From Calidifontibacillus oryziterrae (GTDB lineage: Bacteria > Bacillota > Bacilli > Bacillales > Bacillaceae_J), in assembly GCF_000331575.1 (NCBI RefSeq), contig NZ_ANOK01000004.1:124001-188000 (forward strand): 64,000 bases of DNA. The letters are read 5' to 3'. Shown piece by piece: positions 1-7,670 of this stretch. The first letter of the stretch is position 1; the number at the start of each line of letters is the position of its first letter. The notes under the pieces were generated by a model. The model saw only the letters and a program-made list of their open reading frames with translations, did no database searches and had not been told where the DNA came from. Position numbers and translations under genes: made by a program.

Positions 1-1
1 G

Positions 2-523
2 CTAGGTTTGTCTGCAACTCAAGTTACGCTGATAGCTTTTTTAATTGGAATCGGGGCAAGTGTTTTGGTTTATATTGGACAACCGATAGCAGGTGTAGTT
101 GTTTTATGGATTTCGGGTTTTTTAGATGCAGTTGACGGAAGCATGGCTAGACAAAGTAATACAAGCTCTTCATGGGGAACAGTATTGGATGTAACATTAG
201 ACCGAGTAGTTGAAACCTCAATTTTAATTGCGTTAGCATTGCTGCATCCGGAACCACAAATACTATTTATGTTTTTGCTATTGGCAATATCAATAATATT
301 CACAATGACAGTATTTTTAACAGTAGGAGCCGTGTCTGAAAAGAAAAGTATTAAATCATTTTATTATCAGCCAGGACTCGCGGAGAGGACAGAAGGGTTT
401 ATATTATTTTCTCTTCTTGTATTGTTTCAAAACCACTTGTTGTTTTGGACAGCGATATTTTTAGCAGTAGAAATTATTACAGGTATACAACGATTGTTGG
501 AAGCACGAAAAATATTGGATTAG
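2..523 (+). CDS. CDP-alcohol phosphatidyltransferase family protein (5' end outside window)
   Basis: Integral membrane enzyme of the family that transfers a phosphatidyl group from a CDP-lipid to an alcohol in phospholipid synthesis. The diagnostic motif DG-x2-AR-x8-G-x3-D-x3-D is complete at bases 134-202 (DG, SMAR, then G and the two final Asp). About five hydrophobic segments follow the usual pattern. The frame is open back to the first base with no start codon having a ribosome binding site, so the N-terminus lies outside the window; the TTG at base 8 is probably internal. The alcohol acceptor cannot be named from sequence. The stop lies in a 16-base direct duplication (509-524 and 526-541). 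Confidence 0.85.
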   Translation, partial: LGLSATQVTLIAFLIGIGASVLVYIGQPIAGVVVLWISGFLDAVDGSMARQSNTSSSWGTVLDVTLDRVVETSILIALALLHPEPQILFMFLLLAISIIFTMTVFLTVGAVSEKKSIKSFYYQPGLAERTEGFILFSLLVLFQNHLLFWTAIFLAVEIITGIQRLLEARKILD

Positions 524-541
524 GGAAAATATTGGATTAGG
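509..541. repeat. Tandem 16-bp duplication across a stop codon
   Basis: The 16 bases AAAATATTGGATTAGG occur at 509-524 and again at 526-541. The first copy carries the TAG stop of the phosphatidyltransferase gene, so the second copy is a non-coding duplicate. Further TTGGAGTAG and TTGGACTAG remnants follow up to base 600, suggesting decayed copies. Confidence 0.7.
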
Positions 542-597
542 TGAGGAATTATAATTTTATGGTTGCATAAGTTATTGGAGTAGCAAAGAATGTTGGA

Positions 598-710
598 CTA
601 GCATGACTTTCATCAAAACAAGCTTATTTACAGTGTAGTTCTTTCAGATTCTGTTATAGGACTCAAATCTAGCATGACTTTCATCAAAACAAGTTTATTT
701 ACAGTGTAGT
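598..710. repeat. Pair of 42-bp direct repeats in a 365-bp gene-free stretch
   Basis: The stretch 524-888 has no gene I can support. It holds two copies of a 42-bp sequence, at 598-639 and 669-710, differing at one base; both begin CTAGCATGACTTTCATC and end TTATTTACAGTGTAGT. The copies start 71 bp apart. The function is unknown. The promoter of the cupin gene should lie between 711 and 870. Confidence 0.8.
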
Positions 711-888
711 ATAAACTTCTAAACATTGATAACGGAAAACCTTATCGTCGAGTTGATTTCCTCAAATCTATTTACGACTGTGGAGTAATATTTTGTATTT
801 TGTCCAATATAATATTGAGTTAAAAAATAAATCACCATTGTAAGTCTATTTTCGAGAAGTATTAAAAAACTAAAGGGGGTAACAAAAC

Positions 889-1227
889 ATGCAAAAACAG
901 GCACTGCTCGATTACCAAGAATTTAATAATGAAAAATTTACAAAGCGCATCATTTTCAAAGAAGGGGAAAGTACAGTCTTCGTCCTTAACTTTGAACCTG
1001 GACAAAAACTGCCAGCTCATAAACATCCTGGAACTAATGTCTATTTGTTAGTATTACAAGGTGAAGGGACACTAACGATTGATGGGAATGAAGTTCCAAT
1101 TGTAAAGGATGATGTTGTCCTTTGTGGTGGCGAAGAGGAATTCGCGTTTGCAAATGGATCTAGTAATACTAGTCTATATGTAATGCTTAATAAGATCCCA
1201 GATGATAGATATGCTCAAAACATATAA
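889..1227 (+). CDS. Small cupin-domain protein
   Basis: A single-domain cupin of 112 residues, with ribosome binding site AAAGGGGG before the ATG. The first cupin motif is recognisable at residues 38-60 (Gly38, His44-x-His46, GEG near 58-60), but the usual Glu after the His pair is missing. In the second motif (about 66-90) the metal-binding His is replaced, so metal binding is probably incomplete. Small cupins like this often bind ligands or act as sensors; the substrate is unknown. It is transcribed alone and ends before a 15-bp tandem repeat and a hairpin terminator. Confidence 0.8.
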   Translation: MQKQALLDYQEFNNEKFTKRIIFKEGESTVFVLNFEPGQKLPAHKHPGTNVYLLVLQGEGTLTIDGNEVPIVKDDVVLCGGEEEFAFANGSSNTSLYVMLNKIPDDRYAQNI

Positions 1228-1295
1228 GATTCTCTAGAAAAAGTATGAATTCGGTTATATTTTGTAAACTTAAAAACACAATACAGCAAAACAAA

Positions 1296-1385
1296 CAATG
1301 CACCGTAACACAATGCACCGTAACACAATGCACCGTAACACAATGCACCGTAACACAATGCGCTGTAACACATAGCACACAACAC
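1296..1385. repeat. 15-bp tandem repeat array
   Basis: Five head-to-tail units of CAATGCACCGTAACA cover 1296-1370. The first four are identical, the fifth carries CGCTG for CACCG, and a degenerate sixth unit follows to 1385. The unit length is a multiple of three, so spurious open frames appear on the minus strand. The array lies between the cupin stop and a bidirectional terminator. Confidence 0.85.
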
Positions 1386-1423
1386 AAAAGGTGAGCTCCA
1401 AGATAAAAACACGCTCACCTTTT
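1386..1423. terminator. Bidirectional rho-independent terminator
   Basis: Perfect 11-bp inverted repeat AAAAGGTGAGC (1386-1396) and GCTCACCTTTT (1413-1423) with a 16-base loop. It lies between the converging cupin gene and DUF2249 gene, and the A and T flanks of the stem suit both directions. Confidence 0.75.
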
Positions 1424-1462
1424 CCTTCACGGAATTATTACGATCATTTTAAATTCACGTCA

Positions 1463-1711
1463 TCACTTTAATTTCACGGCAAGAATTCGAAAATGACCTA
1501 GTTCAACTTCATCAATAGTTGCATTCATTCCTAACGAATTGAGAGCGTTGACTAATGGCTCTGCACGTTTGGGTAAATGTATTTCAAAGATTGTACCTTC
1601 TTGAGCTGTTTGAACATAATCCAAGATTTCACCACGCGGATGTTCACCAGCTAAAATTTTTGCACGTACGTCGATGATCGCCTTATTTCCTTCATGTTTA
1701 ACATCTAGCAT
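1463..1711 (-). CDS. DUF2249 domain protein (TusA-like fold)
   Basis: A small protein of 82 residues from the ATG at 1711. Ribosome binding site AAGGTGG lies six bases upstream of that ATG; the GTG at 1723 would sit on the ribosome binding site itself. The sequence has the DUF2249 signature IDVRxxxLAGEHPRGEI, followed by a TusA-like alpha/beta pattern ending in HFRILAVKL. Known association: DUF2249 genes often lie beside denitrification and NO-detoxification genes. Its biochemical role is not established. A CRP/FNR-like site about 100 bp upstream fits control by oxygen or nitrogen oxides. Confidence 0.8.
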   Translation of the reverse strand: MLDVKHEGNKAIIDVRAKILAGEHPRGEILDYVQTAQEGTIFEIHLPKRAEPLVNALNSLGMNATIDEVELGHFRILAVKLK

Positions 1712-1813
1712 TTTTCGCACCACCTTGTTGATTGTCGTAAACTTTTCTTATGAGAGATCTGTATGAAATACAACGGCCATGAAACAATGTTACTATTCTT
1801 TTAAAAACAATGT

Positions 1814-1829
1814 GTTGATTTAAGTCACA
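1814..1829 (-). promoter_or_regulatory. Candidate CRP/FNR-family binding site upstream of the DUF2249 gene
   Basis: GTTGA-TTTAAG-TCACA resembles the Bacillus FNR/CRP consensus TGTGA-N6-TCACA, with one perfect half and a 3/5 match in the other. It lies 102 bp upstream of the proposed start at 1711. A regulator of this family is encoded next door. Confidence 0.45.
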
Positions 1830-1907
1830 TTAAGCACAAAAAAAGATAAAAAATACATTGTTAGCCGATGATTTTTACAATGTTAGTATAGGAAAAGTAA
1901 ACTCTAA

Positions 1908-2603
1908 TCATACATTGGCGGAAACGGAGCAAAAATGATCCCAGTTATTGATTATAAATGTACGATTTTCGATACTAATTAAGTTTTCTTCTTTTAGTTT
2001 TGAGACAATTTTACTCAATGTTTCTCGTGATGAACCAACAATATTAGCTAATTCTTGAACCGATAAGGGAAGATCGATTGAAATACTTGTTCCACATGAA
2101 TTTAAAATTCCATATTCAATACCTAGTCGTTGGATTGTTTTTACAGTTTTACCGTACACATCATTTAAGGTATAGTCCTTAATAATTGTTGAATAACTTT
2201 TTACTGTAAACCCCATCGTTTGAATGATTCTTTTTGATAATTCAGGGTTGCATAAGATGATTTCTTCTAAATCTGCTTTTTGAATATAACCCACCTCAAT
2301 ATTAGTCAACGCTTGTGCTGTTGCAGGATATAAAAAGTCATCCGATTGAAAAAGAATTGCTTCAGCAAATGTATCCCCACTTCTTTTAATATTTACAATG
2401 ACCTCTCTGCCCCGAGAGTTTAATTTAATGATTTTAACGATACCTTCTTTTATGAAAAAAACTGCTTTTGCTTTTTCAGAATCATGATAGATGTAATTAC
2501 CTTTTGGAACTTTTTCCATTTTGATTTTTTCATCTATGAGTATTAGTGAAGATTCAGGTAGACCCGAGAAAAAATTAAAGTGATTGACATGTAAGTTTTC
2601 CAT
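1908..2603 (-). CDS. CRP/FNR-family transcriptional regulator
   Basis: 231 residues: N-terminal cyclic-nucleotide-binding-like beta roll (about 10-125), long dimer helix (about 128-160), and a C-terminal winged helix with its recognition region at about 181-205 (SVQELANIVGSSRETLSKIV). Cysteines are at 118, 170 and 225 only. There is no N-terminal cluster, and the C-terminal cluster of B. subtilis Fnr is not apparent, so a Fe-S sensor is unlikely; the family also includes heme, NO and effector sensors. Start ATG follows AAGGGGTGATATT. Two palindromic sites (2744-2777) lie upstream, suggesting autoregulation. Its position between a DUF2249 gene and a reductive-dehalogenase-like gene, close to nos, suggests a role in anaerobic gene control (inference). 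Confidence 0.88.
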   Translation of the reverse strand: MENLHVNHFNFFSGLPESSLILIDEKIKMEKVPKGNYIYHDSEKAKAVFFIKEGIVKIIKLNSRGREVIVNIKRSGDTFAEAILFQSDDFLYPATAQALTNIEVGYIQKADLEEIILCNPELSKRIIQTMGFTVKSYSTIIKDYTLNDVYGKTVKTIQRLGIEYGILNSCGTSISIDLPLSVQELANIVGSSRETLSKIVSKLKEENLISIENRTFIINNWDHFCSVSANV

Positions 2604-2743
2604 AATATCACCCCTTATAATTTTGGATCTAATTTCATAAACTAAGTACTATCAATTCGATGATGATTCGTTAATTACTTTAAAACAATAAATATAGTAT
2701 ATTTACTTTTTGGTTAATTTTAGCAAGTTAAATTGTCCGAAAT

Positions 2744-2777
2744 AGTGACATAGATCACACTTGTGATTTATGTCACG
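2744..2777. promoter_or_regulatory. Two adjacent CRP/FNR-type palindromes
   Basis: AGTGACATAGATCACA (2744-2759) and TGTGATTTATGTCACG (2762-2777) both fit TGTGA-N6-TCACA closely. Their centres are 18 bp apart, so two dimers could sit nearly two helical turns apart. They lie about 140 bp upstream of the CRP/FNR-like gene and just before the 24-bp repeat array. No plus-strand gene that they could serve was recognised. Confidence 0.65.
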
Positions 2778-2822
2778 GATTCACAATGATTTTTTCTATA
2801 AAATTTCCAGGATATTTAAAAA

Positions 2823-3133
2823 GCGAATACTGAAGCTAGACCAAAACACAATACAGAAGTTGGACCAAAACATAATACTGATGTTTGATCAAAACATAAT
2901 ACTGATGTTTGATCAAAACATAATACTGATGTTTGATCAAAACACAATACAGAAGTTGGACCAAAACATACTACTGATGTTTGATCAAAACACAATACAG
3001 AAGTTGGACCAAAACACAATACAGAAGTTGGACCAAAACACAATACAGAAGTTGGACCAAAACATAATACTGATGTTTGATCAAAATGCAAATATTGGCC
3101 AAAACACTCATACTAATGTTGGATCAAAACAAG
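2823..3133. repeat. 24-bp tandem array with palindromic junctions
   Basis: Ten intact 24-bp units run from 2841 to 3080, with degenerate units at 2823-2840 and 3081-3133. Two unit types alternate irregularly: type A ends GAAGTTGGA and type B ends GATGTTTGA. The first base of the following unit changes with the end of the preceding one, giving TTGGA|CCAA after A and TTTGA|TCAAA after B. Every intact junction is therefore palindromic. The array lies between the CRP/FNR-like gene and the terminator of the dehalogenase-like gene. Both strands are open only because 24 is divisible by three; I do not call it coding. Gene-free stretch 2604-3304 otherwise holds only the regulatory palindromes and the terminator. 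Confidence 0.9.
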
Positions 3134-3274
3134 GAATGATCTACCTATTACTCTTAATTTAACTTACCTTATTACCCATTAAAAAAAGGTTAAAGAAAAA
3201 CTAGAAACATAAAATTTATATAAAAATTGCGTGATAAAATTGTGACTTAATTGTAATTGTATAAAATAAAGAAA

Positions 3275-3298
3275 AAATCCACCTGAATAGGCAGATTT
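3275..3298 (-). terminator. Rho-independent terminator of the dehalogenase-like gene
   Basis: On the minus strand AAATCTGCC and GGTGGATTT form a 9-bp stem with two G-U pairs and a 6-base loop, followed by a T-run (3274 downwards). It starts 7 bases after the stop codon at 3305. Confidence 0.75.
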
Positions 3299-3304
3299 CT
3301 TTAA

Positions 3305-4519
3305 TTATTCCCAAAACTTATTTGAGTTGTTTTCGGCAATTCCATAATCATCAATATTATCAATTTTTTCATAAAGTTGATGAATTAAACTTTCATCTTT
3401 CCCTAATGTTAACTGGGCAACACTTGAAGTCCAACGTTGTCCTCTATTAAAAGGACACACATATATGCAAACACAGCAATCAGTGCCACATTCACTCCAA
3501 TATTTATAACATTTTTTTTGATCAATTACCCAGCGTAAATAGTGATCAGCCCCTGAGTCATCAATTGCTTTATTATCAGGTCCACCTTTAGATAGAGCTC
3601 CAACAGGACATTGGCGTGCACATTTTTTACATGATTGGCAAAATTCAATTATTCCATAGTTTTGCGGTTGATCGCAGCTAAGTGGTAAATCTGTTATGAC
3701 TTTGGCAATTCTTGTCTTTGCTCCTAATTCAGGGTGAATAAGCTTACCGCTTCGCCCCATTTCTCCAAGACCAGCATCAATTGCTAGTGGGATGCTTAAC
3801 GCTGTACAATTTATACTTGGAATGGCGTTATATCCTAACGTTTTAATAAACCCGGCAATATTTAATGTAAGGTTTGTTAAATCTGCATATGCTTTTACAC
3901 TTGCTGCTCGGGCTAGCATTGTTGGAGCATATTGAAGTGATTCATTGTCCATATCTACAAGGACTACAATCGCATATTTCATGCTTGCAGGAATAACTCT
4001 TGTACCATCATCCAATTTTGTAGGTGAAACAATGTTCTCATATTCGGGCATTTCGTCCGAGAAACGAAGTGGAAAGCTTTCCTTTTTTTCATCATCATAC
4101 CAATGGGAATACACCCATCTTCGATCAAGCTCTGTTATGCCCACTGCATTTGCTCCAAATTTCATTGCAGCTTTTTTAATAATCGCAGCCATTTCACTTT
4201 TGGGAGGTAACTCAGCTTTCGGCTCTGTTGCCGCGGTGTTAGACCAAGAATTTGCCGGCTGGTCACATAGATTAAGCCCAAAGTTAAGATTGTTTAATTG
4301 GTTCATAATTCCTTGATAGTAAGCGAAATCGAATAATGAATAACCTGATTTATTGTTTTGAATATGATCTTTCAACGATGAAATAATTTTCTTATCATTA
4401 TGTATCATTTCATCATTCCATAAGGCTTGAATTAATAAACTCTTTTTCTGGTCAAAGCGTTCATATTCATCATCCACTTTGTATATTTCCGATAATGATA
4501 GATTAGTTTTATTCGTCAT
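3305..4519 (-). CDS. Reductive dehalogenase-like corrinoid/Fe-S protein, cytosolic
   Basis: 404 residues. The core (about 175-280) carries the family stretch NCTALSIPLAIDAGLGEMGR, followed by a first Fe-S motif C294-x2-C297-x2-C300-x3-CP (304-305) and a second cysteine group (337, 344, 348, 349, 351, 355-CP). This order is typical of reductive dehalogenases (RdhA) and related epoxyqueuosine reductases; the GLGEMGR-x3-LI stretch is closer to RdhA. It has no twin-arginine signal and no RdhB-like membrane anchor beside it, so it is probably not a respiratory exported enzyme. It is 53 bp downstream of the response regulator gene and may be cotranscribed with the two-component system. A strong ribosome binding site (AAGGGGGGCG) precedes the ATG. 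Substrate unknown. Confidence 0.75.
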   Translation of the reverse strand: MTNKTNLSLSEIYKVDDEYERFDQKKSLLIQALWNDEMIHNDKKIISSLKDHIQNNKSGYSLFDFAYYQGIMNQLNNLNFGLNLCDQPANSWSNTAATEPKAELPPKSEMAAIIKKAAMKFGANAVGITELDRRWVYSHWYDDEKKESFPLRFSDEMPEYENIVSPTKLDDGTRVIPASMKYAIVVLVDMDNESLQYAPTMLARAASVKAYADLTNLTLNIAGFIKTLGYNAIPSINCTALSIPLAIDAGLGEMGRSGKLIHPELGAKTRIAKVITDLPLSCDQPQNYGIIEFCQSCKKCARQCPVGALSKGGPDNKAIDDSGADHYLRWVIDQKKCYKYWSECGTDCCVCIYVCPFNRGQRWTSSVAQLTLGKDESLIHQLYEKIDNIDDYGIAENNSNKFWE

Positions 4520-4572
4520 TAGTTTCGCCCCCCTTAGTTTCGTACTCTTTTTTTATTTAGTTGGAAAATTTC

Positions 4573-5256
4573 TTACCCGATCATCTTATAGCCTACTGTT
4601 GGAATCGTTTGGATAAATCCTTTTTCATCTTCATTAATTGGTATTTTTTTTCGTAATCTCGCAATACAAACTCTTAAATAGTGAGTTTCATTAATATAAT
4701 CCTGGCCCCAAATATGACTTAATAAATGCTCGTGGGTTAAAACACATTCTGGGTTCTTCGCGAGTTCTACTAATAAATTAAACTCTGTCGGAGTTAGTGA
4801 AATTTTTTCATTATTAAAAAGTACTTTATAATTATTTAAGTGAATATATAAGGAACCAATGTTAATCGTTGGTTCTACAACTGTAACTTCACTATTACTT
4901 CTTCTTAGCACAGCTTTTATTCTTGCAATCAGCTCGTTAATATCAAAGGGCTTTACAATATAGTCATCTGCTCCTAATTCGAGACCTTGAATAACATCCT
5001 GAGATGATCCTTTTGCTGTAAGGATAATAATTGGAACATTTGAATATTGTCTGATCTTTTCAACACATTGAAGACCAGTCAATTTCGGAAGCATTAAATC
5101 CATTAATATTAAGTCAGGAAGATGTTTTTCATACAAATTTAAAGCTTCTACACCGTCATGTGCCGAAAACACGGTATAATTACTAGCAATCAAATTTGCT
5201 CGAATAAACCTCATGATTTTATGATCATCCTCAACAACTAATATCGATTCTGGCAT
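4573..5256 (-). CDS. OmpR/PhoB-type response regulator (KdpE-like)
   Basis: 227 residues. Receiver domain 1-118 with acidic pocket Asp10/Asp11, phosphoacceptor Asp53 (LILMDLMLP) and Lys102 (YIVKPFD). Winged-helix DNA-binding domain about 130-226, with the usual LTPTEFNLL and TVGYKM landmarks. The gene starts 7 bp after the histidine kinase stop, so the two form one unit. Targets are unknown; the pair faces away from the nos operon and is followed by the reductive-dehalogenase-like gene. Confidence 0.93.
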   Translation of the reverse strand: MPESILVVEDDHKIMRFIRANLIASNYTVFSAHDGVEALNLYEKHLPDLILMDLMLPKLTGLQCVEKIRQYSNVPIIILTAKGSSQDVIQGLELGADDYIVKPFDINELIARIKAVLRRSNSEVTVVEPTINIGSLYIHLNNYKVLFNNEKISLTPTEFNLLVELAKNPECVLTHEHLLSHIWGQDYINETHYLRVCIARLRKKIPINEDEKGFIQTIPTVGYKMIG

Positions 5257-5263
5257 TTCCCTT

Positions 5264-6802
5264 TCACCTTCCTACTATCGGTATAGTAAAATGAAAGCTA
5301 CTTCCTCGTCCTTCGTAGCTTTCAACCCAAATTTCACCATTGTGAACGGAAATAAAACCTTTGCAGATTGCTAATCCTAGTCCAAAACCAACTGTTTTAT
5401 CGTTTTGATCCTTTTGGTAAAATTTTTCAAAGATTTTACCTAAATTTTCCTTAGGAATACCAATACCGTTATCTTTTACCGTAAATTGGATATGATGATT
5501 TGCATTTTGAATAGAAATTTCAATTAATATATTTGAGGAATTATGCTTTAAAGCATTGTCAATTAAATTAAAAAATACTTGAATAATTCTCTGTTCGTCG
5601 ATTTCAAAACGCTCTTCTTTTGCAAACATATGAATAGAAATTTGCTGAAACTTTTCTTTATATCGCTTAAAAAGTTGCTCTTTAAGATTCCGGACAAAGT
5701 TTTGAACGGTCTGGACTGTTGGGTCAATACGTAAAGCCCCGGCATTGATCTTTGAAAAATCTAATAGTTTACCTATTAAATCATTTAAATGGTCTGATTC
5801 TTCATAAATATCTTGCAAAAATAAAATTTTATCTTCTTCTGGCCAAATGATATCCTTTCTTAATAATGCGCTAGCATTTCCTTTAATACTTGTTAAAGGG
5901 GTGCGAAGCTCATGGCTTACAGTAGCTATTAAATCATCCTTAAGTTTATCGGATTCTTTATACTGGGTGAAATCACTAACGATAATGCCCCACGTTTTTA
6001 ATGAAGTTTGTGTTTTTTCTAAAGGATATTTTTTAATTCGCAAAATTTTATTCGACTTTGTTTCAACGAAAAAGTGATAATGTTTAATAAAATTATTTTG
6101 TAATGTATCGATTGCAAGTTGAATGTTTAACATGTCCTTAGAATGAGCCTTAATATAATTAAGAAATTGATTTACATTATGATTTTTCCACGACTGTTTG
6201 GAATCAATTAAACTATTAAGTTTTTGATTCCAAAAAATAATATCTTGATTATTTACAATCATGACACCTTCGGTTAGGCTGTCAAGAATCATAAAAGAAC
6301 TATAGGATAACTTTTTTGTGTTTTCTTTTATTAATTCGTTTTCTATTGATAAACCGATTTGATTCGTAATAATTTGTAACCAGTAAAAATCCTCTTCCGA
6401 AAATAATTCATCATTTTTATCGATTAGTACAAGTGTACATTTTGTGTTTAAATCATATAACGGTGGTAAAGGAATACCGTAAATATAATAGTCTTGATAT
6501 TTTTGTGCTTGTTGCAAATTGAATTTAATTGTTAGGTCCTTAGGATTACTAGAAAAAAAGGTTGAAAATTGTTCTGACTTAAAAAAGTTTTTGTACTGTT
6601 GGAAGCGGTCCTTATGACTACATGATAAGACAAATGTTTCACCATTTTCGTCTTTTAAAAAAATGACTGCTAAATCAATATCAGCTTTCTCTACAATTGA
6701 AATTAATAGTTCTTGAAGGACGCATGTACAATTATGCGATAATGTTAACATTTCAGAAAGTTGTTTAATCGCTTGAAGGTCAAATTTGGCCAATGAACTC
6801 AC
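5264..6802 (-). CDS. Cytosolic sensor histidine kinase (GAF-PAS-HisKA-HATPase)
   Basis: 512 residues with no transmembrane segment, so the input is intracellular. N-terminal GAF-like domain about 10-160, PAS-like region about 165-280, HisKA with phosphoacceptor His297 (SHELRTPLTSIKG), and HATPase_c with N-box (FFNLIDNALKHN), DNGIGIP and GFGLGLAI. Cys25, Cys27, Cys61 and Cys122 in the GAF part could bind a cofactor (inference only). The GTG start follows GAGAGGATAATAG. The gene is divergent from nosC across a 402-bp control region, which makes a redox or nitrogen-oxide signal plausible but unproven. Confidence 0.92.
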   Translation of the reverse strand: MSSLAKFDLQAIKQLSEMLTLSHNCTCVLQELLISIVEKADIDLAVIFLKDENGETFVLSCSHKDRFQQYKNFFKSEQFSTFFSSNPKDLTIKFNLQQAQKYQDYYIYGIPLPPLYDLNTKCTLVLIDKNDELFSEEDFYWLQIITNQIGLSIENELIKENTKKLSYSSFMILDSLTEGVMIVNNQDIIFWNQKLNSLIDSKQSWKNHNVNQFLNYIKAHSKDMLNIQLAIDTLQNNFIKHYHFFVETKSNKILRIKKYPLEKTQTSLKTWGIIVSDFTQYKESDKLKDDLIATVSHELRTPLTSIKGNASALLRKDIIWPEEDKILFLQDIYEESDHLNDLIGKLLDFSKINAGALRIDPTVQTVQNFVRNLKEQLFKRYKEKFQQISIHMFAKEERFEIDEQRIIQVFFNLIDNALKHNSSNILIEISIQNANHHIQFTVKDNGIGIPKENLGKIFEKFYQKDQNDKTVGFGLGLAICKGFISVHNGEIWVESYEGRGSSFHFTIPIVGR

Positions 6803-6952
6803 TCCTATTATCCTCTCATTTAAGGCCCCTACGTTTTAAATCAAAGAATTCACCTCGATTTGTGTGTATCAATAATTTTAATTTATTTACTATTTTTATT
6901 ATGTCTCTATAAATAATATATTAGCTGAATTCTTGTGTGATTTAACTTATTC

Positions 6953-6968
6953 CATGAGATTAGTCACA
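6953..6968. promoter_or_regulatory. Candidate CRP/FNR-type site between kinase gene and nosC
   Basis: CATGA-GATTAG-TCACA matches TGTGA-N6-TCACA in 8 of 10 conserved positions. It lies about 240 bp upstream of nosC and 150 bp upstream of the divergent kinase gene. A further TGTGTGA half-site is at 6934-6940. Confidence 0.4.
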
Positions 6969-7027
6969 CTTTTTTTATGTTTTTTTAACATTTTTTTCAC
7001 ACTTTATTAACAAATTACGACAAAAAC

Positions 7028-7043
7028 CGTAACCGTGGTTACG
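7028..7043. promoter_or_regulatory. Perfect palindrome in the nos control region
   Basis: CGTAACC-GT-GGTTACG is a perfect 7-bp inverted repeat with a 2-bp centre, lying 162 bp upstream of nosC in the 402-bp divergent region 6803-7204. It does not match the FNR consensus and may be the operator of another factor, for example the adjacent response regulator. Short direct repeats of GTGCA follow at about 7090-7104. Confidence 0.55.
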
Positions 7044-7204
7044 TTTCCGTGAATAAATTTAGATGTACGTTTAATGTGTGAAGAAATTGTGCAGAAAGTG
7101 TGCAATTTTTACGCAGCATCGTTTTTTTATAGGAATGGCTTTGTTATCAGTAATCAGGCCATTAGTTCAAAAGTTTAAGAGAAATATAGAGAGGAGGGGA
7201 GTCA

Positions 7205-7651
7205 GTGAATAATGTGTTGCGATGGATTATCTTTTTAGTAATTGGTGTAGTGCTTGGATTTATGGTTTCACTTTTATTTAATAATACTGATCAAGTTGCA
7301 ACAACGGAGCAGCAGCCTCAAGCAGTTGAAGAGACAGTACCCGGTCAATCCTCAAGTAGCGAAATAGCAAGTGAAGAAACAGAGAATCCGTCAGGAAATG
7401 AGGATAATATTTTAGTCCAAAAAGGATGTATTCAATGTCATGATGTGAGTCCGTTGGGGATTAAAGGGAACGGAACAGGGCCAGATTTGGCAATTGCTTA
7501 TGATGATGTAAAAAATCGGTTTGGAAAAAGTTTAGAAGAATTTTTGGCTGAACCAGAAGGAACGATGTCTGCTGTTTTTAGTCAAACACCACTTAATGAT
7601 GATGAAAAGCAAGCAGTCTTAAGTTTAATAAAGGATTATGGTGAGAAATAA
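7205..7651 (+). CDS. nosC: Membrane-anchored cytochrome c (NosC-like)
   Basis: 148 residues with one N-terminal membrane anchor (about 7-25), an acidic, Ser-rich linker (30-68), and a mono-heme cytochrome c domain with C75-IQ-C78-H79. Met121 in EGTMSAVF is the likely sixth ligand. It would sit outside the membrane and carry electrons from the quinol pool to NosZ. The start is GTG with AGGAGGGG just upstream. First gene of the nos operon, 19 bp before nosZ. The name follows the cytochrome c gene found in this position in other Gram-positive nos clusters. Confidence 0.85.
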   Translation: MNNVLRWIIFLVIGVVLGFMVSLLFNNTDQVATTEQQPQAVEETVPGQSSSSEIASEETENPSGNEDNILVQKGCIQCHDVSPLGIKGNGTGPDLAIAYDDVKNRFGKSLEEFLAEPEGTMSAVFSQTPLNDDEKQAVLSLIKDYGEK

Positions 7652-7670
7652 CGAACGAGGAGGAACGAAT

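Noticed and set aside
719-904. 61-residue minus-strand frame before the cupin gene
   Set aside because: It overlaps the cupin promoter and start, lacks a ribosome binding site and has no recognisable feature.
1187-1430. Minus-strand open frames over the 15-bp repeat
   Set aside because: Low-complexity Cys/Val/His repeats from the tandem DNA array, overlapping the cupin end and the terminator.
2823-3133. CRISPR array
   Set aside because: Units are contiguous with no unique spacers, and no cas genes are in the window.
2770-3162. Open frames on both strands through the 24-bp repeat array
   Set aside because: Unit length divisible by three keeps all frames open; composition is pure repeat, there is no ribosome binding site and no domain.
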